Below, piece after piece: positions 9,410 through 18,178 of a stretch of DNA of 64,000 nt; the first letter of the stretch is position 1, and each line of letters begins with the position of its first letter. The DNA lies in contig NZ_FNYY01000002.1 of NCBI RefSeq assembly GCF_900109145.1, forward strand, positions 186,001-250,000. Direction: 5' to 3'. Below the pieces are notes generated by a model, which ran no database searches, had not been told where the DNA came from, and worked only from the letters and a program-made list of their open reading frames with translations. This DNA is from Marinovum algicola. Its GTDB lineage: Bacteria; Pseudomonadota; Alphaproteobacteria; Rhodobacterales; Rhodobacteraceae. Position numbers and translations under genes: made by a program.

Positions 9410-9988
9410 CTAGTGGAATCCGACCGCCGATCCCGGCTGCGCCGCGGTCTTCAAAAGGTCGAAAACATAGCGCGCGACCGAGCGGAAGCAGATCACCTGC
9501 GCCGCGGTTTCGCTCCTCAGCCAGAAGGCCGCCGGCACCTGCGCCAGCCGCGAGCGGCGCAGCTCGCCCGGCGGCAGGACGGCGACCGACATATCCGCCG
9601 GCGTCAGCTTGGCCAGCACGTCACGCAACCCGCCGCCACGCAGTTCGAACATCGCGCGGGCATCGGAAACGTCGGTTACCAGCGCATGGTAGCTGTAAAG
9701 CAGCTTGTCCATCGAGGCGACGGCCTCGGCCGTCTCGTCATAGGGGCAGAGCACCAGCAGCTCGTCGGGCGCCATCCACAACAGGCCGCGCGCCCCTTCG
9801 CATTCGGCCGCGCGCTGGGCCGGCATGTCGACCCCGGCGACGCCGGTCGCGGCGTTCTTGAGCGGCGGCATGGCCAGATCGCCGCGCAATGAGATCATGC
9901 CCTGCGCCGGCATTTCCCGGACCGAGACCAGACCGTCGAACTGTGCCCCGCCAAGGGCGGTGACCGGTGTTGCCAGCGCCTCAGACAT
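9410..9988 (-). CDS. soxG: Sarcosine oxidase, gamma subunit
   Basis: A 192-residue protein and last gene of the sox set. Its start overlaps the end of soxA by 8 nt, implying translational coupling. It has the fold and features of the gamma subunit (GcvT-like; LLWMAPDELLVLCP, DVSDARAMFELRGGGLRDVL). In heterotetrameric sarcosine oxidase the small gamma and delta subunits assemble with alpha and beta to oxidise sarcosine to glycine, passing formaldehyde to tetrahydrofolate. The gamma subunit has no known catalytic residues of its own. Confidence 0.92.
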   Translation of the reverse strand: MSEALATPVTALGGAQFDGLVSVREMPAQGMISLRGDLAMPPLKNAATGVAGVDMPAQRAAECEGARGLLWMAPDELLVLCPYDETAEAVASMDKLLYSYHALVTDVSDARAMFELRGGGLRDVLAKLTPADMSVAVLPPGELRRSRLAQVPAAFWLRSETAAQVICFRSVARYVFDLLKTAAQPGSAVGFH

Positions 9989-12971
9989 TCTGTTTCTCCC
10001 CGTCCTTGTCGTAGAAGACCGGATCCACGATCCGCGCCTCGATCATGGTTGTGCCGTCGGATTTGGCAAAGCGGATCACCTCGCCCATCCGGTCGGGCCC
10101 GTGCCGCACCAGCCCCATGGCGATGCCGCGACCCAGGGTCGGCGAATGATAGGATGAAGTCACCCGCCCCTGCACGTTACGCTGGCCATTGGCGTTTTCG
10201 CCCTCGTCCACCGCATAGGCGCCATCGGGCAGCACCGAGCCGTCGACAGTCTCGAGCCCGACCAGCTTCCAGCGGTCGTCGCGGGTCATGTCGGGTCGTT
10301 GCTGCGCGCGTTTGCCGAGATAGTCGGTTTTCTTCTTGGAAATCGCCCAGTCCAGCCCGAGATCCTGCGGGATCACCGTGCCGTCGGTCTCGTCGCCGAT
10401 CATGATGAAGCCCTTTTCGGCGCGCATGATGTGCAGCGCCTCGGTGCCATAGGGCATGACGTCGAACTGCCGCCCAACGGTCATCAGCAGATCCCAGAGC
10501 TGGCGCGCATAGCCCGCCTTGACCGCGATCTCGAAGCTCAGCTCACCGGAAAACGAGATGCGGTAGATCCGCACCGGAATGCCGCCCAACTCGCCCTCGG
10601 CCCAGCCCATGAAGGGCAGTGTCTCCTGACTGACGTCCATGCCGCCGATCGCCTCGAGCAGCTTGCGCGCCTTGGGGCCGACCACGGCGATCTGGCCGAA
10701 TTGCTCGGTGACATTGGCGGTATAGACCAGCCAGTCCCACCATTCGCATTGCAGCCAATCCTCCATCTGCGCGTGGATGTGATCGGCGCCGCCCGAGGTG
10801 GTGTGGCAGAGGAAGGTTTCATCATCGATCCGCGCCACGACCCCGTCATCGATCAGAAAGCCGTTTTCGTTGCACATCAGCCCATAGCGGCATTTGCCGG
10901 GTTTCAGCGTCGACATCATGTTGGTGTAGAGCATGTCGAGGAATTTTCCGGCATCCGGTCCCTTGACGACGATCTTGCCCAGGGTCGAGGCGTCGAGCAG
11001 CCCGAGGTTTTCGCGGGTGTTGGTCACTTCTCGCATGACCGCGTCGTGCGTGCTCTCTCCGGGACGCAGGATGGCGTAGGGCCGGCGCCACTGGCCCACC
11101 GGCTCCCATTCGGCGCCATTGGCGTCAAGCCAGCCGTGGATCGGGGTTTCGCGCACCGGCTGAAAAATTTCGGCCCGGGCCTGACCGGCGATCGCGCCCA
11201 TGGAGATCGGCGTGTAAGGCGGGCGGAAAGTGGTGGTGCCGACCTCGGGTATCGTCGCGCCAAGCGCACCCGAAAGCGTCGCCAGCCCGTTGATATTGCT
11301 CAGCTTGCCCTGATCCGTGGCCATGCCCAGCGTGGTATAGCGCTTGGCGTGTTCGACGCTCTCGAATCCCTCGCGGGCAGCCAGTTGAACGTCAGAAACC
11401 TTGACGTCGTTCTGATAATCCAGCCAGGCCTTCATCCGGTGCTTGATGCTGGCACCCTGCGGCATCATCCAGACCGGCGCCAGCGGCGCTTCCGCCTCGG
11501 CGCTGGCCTGCGGCGCCGGCTCATCGCCAAGGCGCGCGGCATCGTCGAGTACCTCTTGCAGGCTCAACGCGCCATTGGCGGCGCCGACAACGGTGACCAT
11601 CGGCCGGCCCTTCTCACCGGTTGGCGGCTGGTCGGGATCGGGCCGGAACATGACGCGGCTCTCGTCCCAGATCAGCTTGCCGCCGCAATGCGACCAGAGG
11701 TGCACCACCGGCGACCAGCCGCCCGACATGGCCACGGCCTCGCAGGCGATTTCCTCGATCACCGCACCGCCTTCGCCGGCATGGCTGCAAATCGCCACGC
11801 CGCGCACCCGCTTGCCGCCGATCACATGGTCGATGGCATGGCCTTGCAGGATGCGGATGCCCTTGGCGCGGGCCTCGGCCATCAGCGGGCTGTCTTTCGG
11901 CAGGACACGGGCATCGATGATCGCCGGCACGGCGAGCCCGGCGCGACGCAGGGCCAGAGCGGTGCGATAGGCATCGTCGTTGTTGGTGACCACGACGGTG
12001 CGGTCGCCGGGGCTGACCGCCCAGTTGACCACATAGTCGCGCACCGCCGAGGCCAGCATCACGCCGGGAATGTCGTTGCCGGCAAAGGGCAGCGGCCGTT
12101 CGATGGCTCCGGTGGCGGTGATGACCTGCCCGGCGCGGATCCGCCAGAGCCGGTGGCGCGGGCCCTTGGCCTGCGGTGCATGATCGCTCAGACGCTCGTA
12201 GGCCAGCACATAGCCATGGTCATAGACCCCTGCCCCCATGCAGCGACTGCGCAGGGTGACATTCTCCATCGCTTCGAGATCGGCCAGCAGCCGGGCCACA
12301 TGGGCCTCGGTCGAATGGCCGTCGATCTCGCCGCCATCCACCGGCGCGCGCCCGCCCCAATGGGCGGATTGCTCGACCAGCAGCACCCGGCCGCCGGCCG
12401 CGCCCGCGCGTTTCGCCGCCTCGAGCCCGGCGAGGCCGCCGCCCACCACCAGCGTATCGACATGGGCATGGAAATGCTCGTAGGTGTCGGGATCGCGGGC
12501 CTCGGCATCCGGCGCGCGCCCCAGACCGGCGGATTTGCGGATGAACGGCTCGTAGACGTGTTTCCAGAAGGCGCGCGGCTTCATGAAGGTCTTGTAATAG
12601 AACCCCGCCGGCAGAAAGGCCGAAAAGGCGGCATTGACCGCGCCGATATCGGTTTCCAGGCTGGGCCAGTGGTTCTGGCTCTGCGCGCTCAGCCCGTCGA
12701 AAAGCTCGGTGGTGGTGGCGCGCTGGTTGGGCTCGAACCGGTGCCCCTCGCCCAGCCCCATCAGCGCATTGGGCTCTTCGCCGCCCGAGGCCACGATGCC
12801 GCGCGGACGGTGGTATTTGAACGAGCGGCCCACCAGCATCTGGTCATTGGCGAGCAGCGCCGAGGCGAGGGTGTCGCCGGCATGGCCGGTCAGGCGCTTG
12901 CCGTTGAAGGTGAAGCTCTGCTGTTTCGAGCGGTCGATCAACCGGCCGCCGGTGGCGAGGCGTGTGCTCAT
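9981..12971 (-). CDS. soxA: Sarcosine oxidase, alpha subunit
   Basis: A 996-residue alpha subunit. The N-terminal region (SFTFNGKRLTGHAGDTLASA) resembles a ferredoxin-like fold. A dinucleotide-binding site VVGGGLAGLEAAKRAG follows at about residue 172. The C-terminal 400 residues form an aminomethyltransferase (GcvT-like) domain that binds tetrahydrofolate. It binds NAD+ and carries the folate site of the complex. ATG 12971 (MSTRLATGGRL) is chosen because the family starts here; the frame stays open upstream but that stretch is antisense-like and unrelated. It lies between soxD and soxG on the same strand. Confidence 0.95.
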   Translation of the reverse strand: MSTRLATGGRLIDRSKQQSFTFNGKRLTGHAGDTLASALLANDQMLVGRSFKYHRPRGIVASGGEEPNALMGLGEGHRFEPNQRATTTELFDGLSAQSQNHWPSLETDIGAVNAAFSAFLPAGFYYKTFMKPRAFWKHVYEPFIRKSAGLGRAPDAEARDPDTYEHFHAHVDTLVVGGGLAGLEAAKRAGAAGGRVLLVEQSAHWGGRAPVDGGEIDGHSTEAHVARLLADLEAMENVTLRSRCMGAGVYDHGYVLAYERLSDHAPQAKGPRHRLWRIRAGQVITATGAIERPLPFAGNDIPGVMLASAVRDYVVNWAVSPGDRTVVVTNNDDAYRTALALRRAGLAVPAIIDARVLPKDSPLMAEARAKGIRILQGHAIDHVIGGKRVRGVAICSHAGEGGAVIEEIACEAVAMSGGWSPVVHLWSHCGGKLIWDESRVMFRPDPDQPPTGEKGRPMVTVVGAANGALSLQEVLDDAARLGDEPAPQASAEAEAPLAPVWMMPQGASIKHRMKAWLDYQNDVKVSDVQLAAREGFESVEHAKRYTTLGMATDQGKLSNINGLATLSGALGATIPEVGTTTFRPPYTPISMGAIAGQARAEIFQPVRETPIHGWLDANGAEWEPVGQWRRPYAILRPGESTHDAVMREVTNTRENLGLLDASTLGKIVVKGPDAGKFLDMLYTNMMSTLKPGKCRYGLMCNENGFLIDDGVVARIDDETFLCHTTSGGADHIHAQMEDWLQCEWWDWLVYTANVTEQFGQIAVVGPKARKLLEAIGGMDVSQETLPFMGWAEGELGGIPVRIYRISFSGELSFEIAVKAGYARQLWDLLMTVGRQFDVMPYGTEALHIMRAEKGFIMIGDETDGTVIPQDLGLDWAISKKKTDYLGKRAQQRPDMTRDDRWKLVGLETVDGSVLPDGAYAVDEGENANGQRNVQGRVTSSYHSPTLGRGIAMGLVRHGPDRMGEVIRFAKSDGTTMIEARIVDPVFYDKDGEKQNV

Positions 12972-13032
12972 GTGTCGGACCCTTTCGTGCGGGGCTGGCC
13001 GCTGACATGCGTATTGACGAGAAGTGAAGGCA

Positions 13033-13356
13033 TCAGGAGGCGCGGGTCCAGCCCGGGCGCTTGTCGCGGATGGCGGCAAGGATGTGGTCGGGCGGCTCGG
13101 TGGTCTGCGCTTCGTAGGTGCCGAAAACCTCGAGTGTCCGGGTGTCGCGCGCCGCGAGGAACCACTTGCCGCAGCCATAGCCATGGCGCCAGCGTTCGAA
13201 ATGCACGCCGCGCGGGTTGGCGCGGGAAAACAGGTAGTCGTGAAAGGCGTCGTCATCCGAGCCGGGGCCGTGGCGGGTGAGATGGGCCTCGCCGCCGGGG
13301 GTCAGCTCGGTTTCATCGGTCTGGACGTCGCAATAGGGGCAATGCAGGGTCAGCAT
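13033..13356 (-). CDS. soxD: Sarcosine oxidase, delta subunit
   Basis: A 107-residue zinc-binding delta subunit. The zinc ligands are provided by CPYC (residues 7-10) and the later HGYGCGKWF segment, the standard SoxD signature. It is needed for assembly of the heterotetramer. It lies 61 nt upstream of soxA on the same strand. Its usual partner soxB is not adjacent here: two small unrelated genes lie between them. Confidence 0.94.
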   Translation of the reverse strand: MLTLHCPYCDVQTDETELTPGGEAHLTRHGPGSDDDAFHDYLFSRANPRGVHFERWRHGYGCGKWFLAARDTRTLEVFGTYEAQTTEPPDHILAAIRDKRPGWTRAS

Positions 13357-13382
13357 GGCAGGCTCCGGTCTTGGCGCAGCAA

Positions 13383-13410
13383 AAGGCGGGCGCCAAGCGA
13401 CGCCCGCCTT
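13383..13410 (-). terminator. Rho-independent terminator between the 72-residue gene and soxD
   Basis: Perfect 10-bp arms AAGGCGGGCG and CGCCCGCCTT, with TTTT following on the minus strand. It should stop transcripts coming from soxB and the small genes before soxD, unless there is read-through. Confidence 0.75.
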
Positions 13411-13434
13411 GCAGCTTGGTGGATCTGGATCGGG

Positions 13435-13653
13435 TCAGTCGGCCGCGACGGGCGCGGCATCATCGGCCAGCGGCTCTGTTGTGGCCGCAGGCGCATCGAC
13501 GGCCTCGGCGCCGGTGATGTTGCCACCGGTGCCGGCAAAAGCCACCCAGAGGATGAGCAGCAGCACCAGCAAGGCAGCGACAATCCACATCCAAGGGCGG
13601 CCGCGCGGTGCGCGGGTGCGCAGCGGGTCGGTCCGAGGGATCGGGTCAGGCAT
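13435..13653 (-). CDS. Small single-pass membrane protein, unknown function
   Basis: A 72-residue protein: a short basic N-terminus, a strong transmembrane helix (WMWIVAALLVLLLILWVAFA, about residues 21-40) and an Ala/Glu/Asp-rich tail. The start is set by a perfect AGGAGG 7 nt before ATG 13653. I do not recognise a family. Together with its neighbour at 13906 it forms a pair of similar design (one helix plus acidic tail) lying between soxB and soxD. A terminator follows immediately. Confidence 0.65.
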   Translation of the reverse strand: MPDPIPRTDPLRTRAPRGRPWMWIVAALLVLLLILWVAFAGTGGNITGAEAVDAPAATTEPLADDAAPVAAD

Positions 13654-13850
13654 GGGAAATCCTCCTTTCGCACTGCAAAAGATAGGTCGCCCAGGGGGGG
13701 CCGGACAGGGAGGCGCGCGGTCCTGGCGGGCGATGAGCCGGATTTCGCGGATGCGCACCCGAAAAATAGGCCGGCTTTGGCCGAAGCCATGCCGGTTTGC
13801 GGCCCCGGGACCGTCCCAGCGCCTCGGGCGTCCACCCGCTGACCCCACGC

Positions 13851-13888
13851 CGAAAGGCCCGGTGACGGCAGCGCCGCCGGGCCTTTCG
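13851..13888 (-). terminator. Hairpin after the 86-residue gene
   Basis: A perfect 12-bp inverted repeat, CGAAAGGCCCGG and CCGGGCCTTTCG, lies 18 nt past the stop of the 13906 gene. It has the CCTTTCG tail often seen in terminators of this group, but no long T-run. Confidence 0.65.
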
Positions 13889-13905
13889 CCGTACTGCGCC
13901 AGGCG

Positions 13906-14166
13906 TTACTGGCCTTCGGCGGCGTCTTCGACGGCCTCGCCCGCACCTTCGATGGCCTCGCCGGCGCCTTCGATGGTGACATTGACGTCATTGGTGCCGC
14001 CGGCCGGGCCGGGCACGTCGCCGCCGGCAAAGAGGAACCAGGCGATGATCGCCACGACAACGACCAGGATGCCGACGATAAAGGCCAGGCCGCTGTTGCC
14101 GCCCGAGCTGTTCGTGGTGGTTGTCGTCGTGGTGTTAAGGCGTTCGCGGTCGGTGTGGTCAACCAT
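13906..14166 (-). CDS. Small single-pass membrane protein, unknown function
   Basis: An 86-residue protein: a polar N-terminus with a run of seven threonines (TTTTTTT), a transmembrane helix (LAFIVGILVVVVAIIAWFLF) and an acidic Ala/Glu-rich tail with the repeated unit GAGEAIE/GAGEAVE. ATG 14166 has AGGAG upstream. I do not recognise a family. It sits 110 nt after soxB on the same strand and ends in its own hairpin, so it is probably not an integral part of the sarcosine oxidase message. Confidence 0.65.
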   Translation of the reverse strand: MVDHTDRERLNTTTTTTTNSSGGNSGLAFIVGILVVVVAIIAWFLFAGGDVPGPAGGTNDVNVTIEGAGEAIEGAGEAVEDAAEGQ

Positions 14167-14275
14167 GTCAGGTCTCCTGTGAAGCGTTCGTTCACAGGGC
14201 AAACGTCAGGCCGGTGCCCGGGGTTCCCGGCGGCCCGACGAAATCGCGCCGCAGTGCGGAACTCCGCCGATGCGA

Positions 14276-15520
14276 TCAATGCGCCACCCCCGCCGCGACG
14301 CTTTCGTCGATGAACCTCCCTTCGCGGAAGCGATCGAGCGAGAAGGCCTCGGTCAGCGGCGAATGGCCCTTGGCCATCAGCTCGGCCATGCCCCAGCCCG
14401 AGCCGGGGATCGCCTTGAAGCCGCCGGTGCCCCAGCCGCAATTGATGAAACAGCCCTCGAGCGGGGTTTTCGACAGGATCGGAGAACGGTCGCCGGTCAT
14501 GTCGACGATGCCGCCCCATTGCCGCAGCATCTTGAGCCGCGAGATCATCGGGAAAGTTTCGATCAGCGCGCGCACGGTTTCCTCGATGTGATGAAAACTG
14601 CCGCGCTGGGTGTAGTTGTTGTAGCCGTCGGCGCCGCCGCCGATCACCATCTCGCCCTTGTCGGACTGGCTCATGTAGCCATGCACGGTATTGGCCATCA
14701 CGACGACATCCATGCAGGGCTTGATCGGCTCGCTGACCAGCGCCTGAAGCGCCACCGATTCCACCGGCAGCCGGAACCCCGCCATCTCGGCCAGCACGCC
14801 GGAATGGCCGGCAACCACCAGGCCGAGTTTGTCGCAGGCGATCTCGCCCTTCGAGGTGGTCACGCCGGTGACCCGTCCGTCCTGCTGGCGCACGCCGGTG
14901 ACTTCGCATTGCTGGATGATGTGCATGCCCATGGCCGAACAGGCACGGGCATAGCCCCAGGCCACCGCATCGTGGCGCGCGGTGCCGCCCCGGGCCTGCC
15001 AAAGCGCGCCGAGCACCGGATAGCGTGGCCCCTTGAGCTCGATGATCGGCACCAGTTCCTTGACACGGGCGGGCGAGATCCACTCCGTCTGCACCCCTTG
15101 AAGGGCATTGGCATGGGCGGTGCGCTGATAGCCGCGGATCTCGTGCTGGGTCTGGGCCAGCATCATCACGCCGCGCGGGCTGAACATCACGTTGTAGTTC
15201 AGGTCCTGGCTCATTGTCTCATAGAGCGACCGCGCCTTTTCGTAGATCGCGGCCGAGGGATCTTGCAGGTAGTTCGAGCGGATGATCGTGGTGTTGCGGC
15301 CGGTGTTGCCGCCGCCGAGCCAGCCCTTTTCGATCACCGCAACATTGGTGATGCCGAAATTCTTGCCAAGGTAATAGGCGGTCGCCAGCCCGTGTCCGCC
15401 GGCGCCGACGATGACCACATCATAGTGTTTCTTCGGCTCCGGTGAGGCCCAGGCGCGCTCCCATCCAAGGTGATAGCGCGCGGCTTCGCGGGCGACGGCA
15501 AAGGCTGAATATCGCTTCAT
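14276..15520 (-). CDS. soxB: Sarcosine oxidase, beta subunit
   Basis: A 414-residue catalytic beta subunit of the DAO/GlpD-type flavoprotein family. The FAD site is DVVIVGAGGHGLATAYYLG (about residues 34-52). The segment RHDAVAWGYAR around His183 matches the region that carries covalently bound FMN in characterised SoxB enzymes. It oxidises sarcosine and hands electrons to oxygen through FMN. It is the first gene of the sox region on this strand, and the 163-nt gap to ruvX should hold its promoter. It is separated from soxD by two small genes. Confidence 0.95.
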   Translation of the reverse strand: MKRYSAFAVAREAARYHLGWERAWASPEPKKHYDVVIVGAGGHGLATAYYLGKNFGITNVAVIEKGWLGGGNTGRNTTIIRSNYLQDPSAAIYEKARSLYETMSQDLNYNVMFSPRGVMMLAQTQHEIRGYQRTAHANALQGVQTEWISPARVKELVPIIELKGPRYPVLGALWQARGGTARHDAVAWGYARACSAMGMHIIQQCEVTGVRQQDGRVTGVTTSKGEIACDKLGLVVAGHSGVLAEMAGFRLPVESVALQALVSEPIKPCMDVVVMANTVHGYMSQSDKGEMVIGGGADGYNNYTQRGSFHHIEETVRALIETFPMISRLKMLRQWGGIVDMTGDRSPILSKTPLEGCFINCGWGTGGFKAIPGSGWGMAELMAKGHSPLTEAFSLDRFREGRFIDESVAAGVAH

Positions 15521-15682
15521 CTGGCTCGAATCCCAATTGTGCCTGTCGGGGCTCTCTCTGTGGTGGTTCTAGAAGACTAGGCCAGTCTGCCCGCCTATCA
15601 AATCCGCCACAATGCCGATCAATCACGACATGGTGGGCCCTACAGGCTTTTCCCCTGCCCGCCCGGCGCGTTAGAGGGGTGT

Positions 15683-16156
15683 ATGATCGTGGAAGATATC
15701 GCAGATTTCGCCAAAGCCCTGCCGCCGATGACGGCGATTGCCGGGCTTGACCTGGGCGACAAGACCATCGGGGTGGCCGTGTCCGACAGCTTCCGCTCGG
15801 TGGCGACGCCGCTGGAAACCATCCGGCGCAAGAAATTCGGGCTGGATGCCGCCCGGCTGCAAGAGATCCTTGCCGCGCGCGGCATTGGCGGGGTGATCCT
15901 GGGGCTGCCGCGCAACATGGACGGCTCCGAAGGGCCGCGTTGCCAATCCACTCGCGCCTTTGCGCGCAATTTTTCGCGGCTCTGGGACGGGCCGATCGGA
16001 TTCTGGGATGAACGCCTTTCGACCGTCGCCGCCGAACGGGCGCTGCTCGAGGCGGATACGTCTCGGAAACGTCGCGCCGAGGTGATCGATCACGTCGCCG
16101 CCTCTTATATCCTGCAAGGGGTGCTGGACCGGATGCGCCATTTGGGGGGCGCATGA
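15683..16156 (+). CDS. ruvX: Putative pre-16S rRNA nuclease / Holliday junction resolvase-like protein
   Basis: A 157-residue YqgF/RuvX family protein with an RNase H-like fold. The acidic motifs are all present: GLDLGDKTIGVAVSD near the N-terminus, the WDERLST segment, and VIDHVAASYILQ near the C-terminus. Homologues trim the 5' end of 16S rRNA precursors. ATG 15683 is preceded by GAGGGGT. The next gene overlaps or follows within 15 nt, so the two are co-transcribed. Confidence 0.93.
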   Translation: MIVEDIADFAKALPPMTAIAGLDLGDKTIGVAVSDSFRSVATPLETIRRKKFGLDAARLQEILAARGIGGVILGLPRNMDGSEGPRCQSTRAFARNFSRLWDGPIGFWDERLSTVAAERALLEADTSRKRRAEVIDHVAASYILQGVLDRMRHLGGA

Positions 16157-16170
16157 CAAGAGGAGATCGG

Positions 16171-16407
16171 ATGAAGGACGAGATCTGGAAACGCGACGAG
16201 ATCGAAAGCCCCTGCGTGCAGATCTGTGTCATCCATCCCGAGGCGCGAATCTGCGCCGGCTGCCTGCGTTCGGTCGAGGAAATCACCCGCTGGTCAAAAA
16301 TGCACTCGGAGGAACGCCGCGCCATCATGGACGAGCTGCCCAACCGGCGCGGCCACCTGAAAAAGCGTCGCGGCGGGCGCGCGGCACGTCAAGGGCGCAA
16401 GGGCTGA
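16171..16407 (+). CDS. DUF1289 domain-containing protein
   Basis: A 78-residue protein with the four-cysteine DUF1289 signature SPCVQICVIHPEARICAGC followed by RSVEEITRWSKM. The cysteines suggest zinc or iron-sulfur binding, and the function is unknown. The basic tail (KKRRGGRAARQGRK) hints at nucleic-acid contact. ATG 16171 has AGAGGAGA just upstream; an in-frame ATG at 16153, overlapping the ruvX stop as ATGA, is an equally possible coupled start. Confidence 0.85.
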   Translation: MKDEIWKRDEIESPCVQICVIHPEARICAGCLRSVEEITRWSKMHSEERRAIMDELPNRRGHLKKRRGGRAARQGRKG

Positions 16408-16414
16408 GCGTCGG

Positions 16415-17176
16415 TCAGCCGTCGCGTTCGAGCACCACATCCGCAGCGTTCAAGGTGCCGTAGGCGCCGGCGACGAAGACGGCGGTCAACCCGCCCTGGT
16501 CGTCTTCGAGCACAACGGCGGCATCCATGCCTTCGCTGCCGCTGGGTTCGATACTGACCTTGGTATCCTCGCCCATGCCCTCCGGCAGCATCAGCAGAAG
16601 CTGCTCGGCCCCGGCGGCGAAATCGGAGATCACCGGCACGTCGTCGTCCTCGGCCGGCTCGGCAACACTCTCGGCCTCCTCCGTCACGGTGTCGCTCTCG
16701 GGCTCTGGCGCCACGGTGTCGCTCTCGGGCTCTGACGCCGCGTCTTCATCGAGGGTCGGCTGCACGGCTGCATCGTCCTGGGCCACGTCTTCCGCGATCT
16801 CTTGCGGATAATCGTCAGCGTCGAGGCCTTCGGGCGGCACCATTAGCGCCTCCCAGTCGACCGACGTCTCGTCTTCTTCCGGCGCGTTGTCCGCGTCTGC
16901 GGCCGTCTCCCCGGCGGCGTCATCGCCGCCAGCGGAATCGGCGCCAGCCGAACCCGGCATGAATTTGGCCAGATCGAGCGAGGCGCCCATCCGGCGCACC
17001 TGGCTCAACAGGTCTTCGCCCTCGCCGCCTTCGTAATCCTCGCCGAGATCGTAATCCTTGGCCGCGGCCGATGCAGGTTCCGCCGCCGAATCCTCCGACT
17101 GACTTCCGATGCCGGTCATGCCGGCGATACCTGCCGCGGCCAGCCCGGTTCCCAACAGCATAAGCATTTCCAGCAT
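16415..17176 (-). CDS. Acidic membrane-anchored protein, unknown function
   Basis: A 253-residue protein with a short hydrophobic N-terminal segment (MLMLLGTGLAAAGIAGM) followed by a very acidic, Ala/Glu/Asp-rich region. That region includes a near-repeat EPESDTVAPEPESDTV. A more ordered C-terminal part (about 190-253) has alternating hydrophobic residues (AAVVLEDDQGGLTAVFVAGA). ATG 17176 has AAGGAGAG upstream. No family is recognised. It is convergent with the DUF1289 gene. Confidence 0.65.
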   Translation of the reverse strand: MLEMLMLLGTGLAAAGIAGMTGIGSQSEDSAAEPASAAAKDYDLGEDYEGGEGEDLLSQVRRMGASLDLAKFMPGSAGADSAGGDDAAGETAADADNAPEEDETSVDWEALMVPPEGLDADDYPQEIAEDVAQDDAAVQPTLDEDAASEPESDTVAPEPESDTVTEEAESVAEPAEDDDVPVISDFAAGAEQLLLMLPEGMGEDTKVSIEPSGSEGMDAAVVLEDDQGGLTAVFVAGAYGTLNAADVVLERDG

Positions 17177-17294
17177 GGGTCTCTCCTTTTGCCTCTGCGC
17201 CAAATTAGGCAGGCAATTGGGGACGAATTGGACGGAAATGAGATTGTTTCGGTTCAGGATATGGCAGAAATGCGCCGCCGGGCTTGCCGGCCGG

Positions 17295-18119
17295 TCAGCC
17301 CCAGATCGCCTTGCGCAGCATGTTGAGCGCCACCAGGATCAGGAAGGCGGCAAACACCCGTTTCAGCGGCTTGGGATCCATCGCATGGGCAATCCGCACG
17401 CCCAGCGGCGCGGTGATCAGGGTCATGGCGATGACAATGCCGAAGGCCACCAGGTTGACCGCGCCAAAAGTCAGCGGCGGCCGGTTGTCCGGCGCGATCT
17501 CGAGGAACAGGAACCCCGCCACAGAGGGCACCGCGATGATCACGCCAAAGCCCGCCGCCGTCGCCACCGCCCGGTGGATCGACACGTTGTACAGGCTCAT
17601 CAAGGGCACGCCAAAGCTGCCGCCGCCAATCCCCATCAGCACCGAGAGAAAGCCCATCGCCGGCGACATCACCGCCCGCCGCAGCCCGCCCGGCATGGCA
17701 TCCCCCAGCCGCCAATGGGCACGGCCAAAGCCCAGGTAGAGCCCGATCACGATGCCCAGGACGCCAAACAGCGCCTGCAAGGTCACCGACCGCAAGGACG
17801 CCGCCGCCAGCACCCCGAGCACCGCGCCGATGGCGATGCCCGGCGCCCAGGTCCGCAGAATGCCCCAATCCACCGCGCCCTTGCGGTTGTGACTCAGCAC
17901 CGAACGCATCGAGGTGACGATGATCGTCGCCAGCGAGGTCGCCAGGCACATCTGCATCAGCTGCGGCCCGTCATAGCCAAGCGTCTGAAAGGCGTAGAAA
18001 AACGCCGGCACCAGCACGATACCGCCACCGACGCCAAGCAGCCCGGCCAGCACGCCGGCAAAGCCGCCGATCACGGTCAGCAGAACAAACATCTGGATCA
18101 GCAGCATCGTGTCGGGCAT
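17295..18119 (-). CDS. TauE/SafE family sulfite or organosulfonate exporter-like permease
   Basis: A 274-residue polytopic membrane protein of the TauE/SafE family, with two related halves that each open with a glycine-rich loop (GVLAGLLGVGGGIVLVPAFF and SVLMGIGGGSFGVPLMSLY). Members export sulfite, sulfoacetate or other small anions; the substrate here is unknown. Export of sulfur oxyanions would suit a genome with several sulfatases, but the gene is not linked to them. ATG 18119 has AGGAGA upstream. It lies 59 nt downstream of dusA on the same strand. Confidence 0.88.
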   Translation of the reverse strand: MPDTMLLIQMFVLLTVIGGFAGVLAGLLGVGGGIVLVPAFFYAFQTLGYDGPQLMQMCLATSLATIIVTSMRSVLSHNRKGAVDWGILRTWAPGIAIGAVLGVLAAASLRSVTLQALFGVLGIVIGLYLGFGRAHWRLGDAMPGGLRRAVMSPAMGFLSVLMGIGGGSFGVPLMSLYNVSIHRAVATAAGFGVIIAVPSVAGFLFLEIAPDNRPPLTFGAVNLVAFGIVIAMTLITAPLGVRIAHAMDPKPLKRVFAAFLILVALNMLRKAIWG

Positions 18120-18178
18120 GGCCTGTCTCCTAAAGGGTCGGCTGGCCATACACCGTTGGGCGGCAAAGGAAAAGCCGC

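Noticed and set aside
6013-13280. Very long open frames opposite the LysM gene (545 codons) and soxA (993 codons)
   Set aside because: These are shadows of strongly GC-biased coding on the other strand; the products are low-complexity Ser/Ala/Gly- or His/Arg/Gly-rich and match no family.
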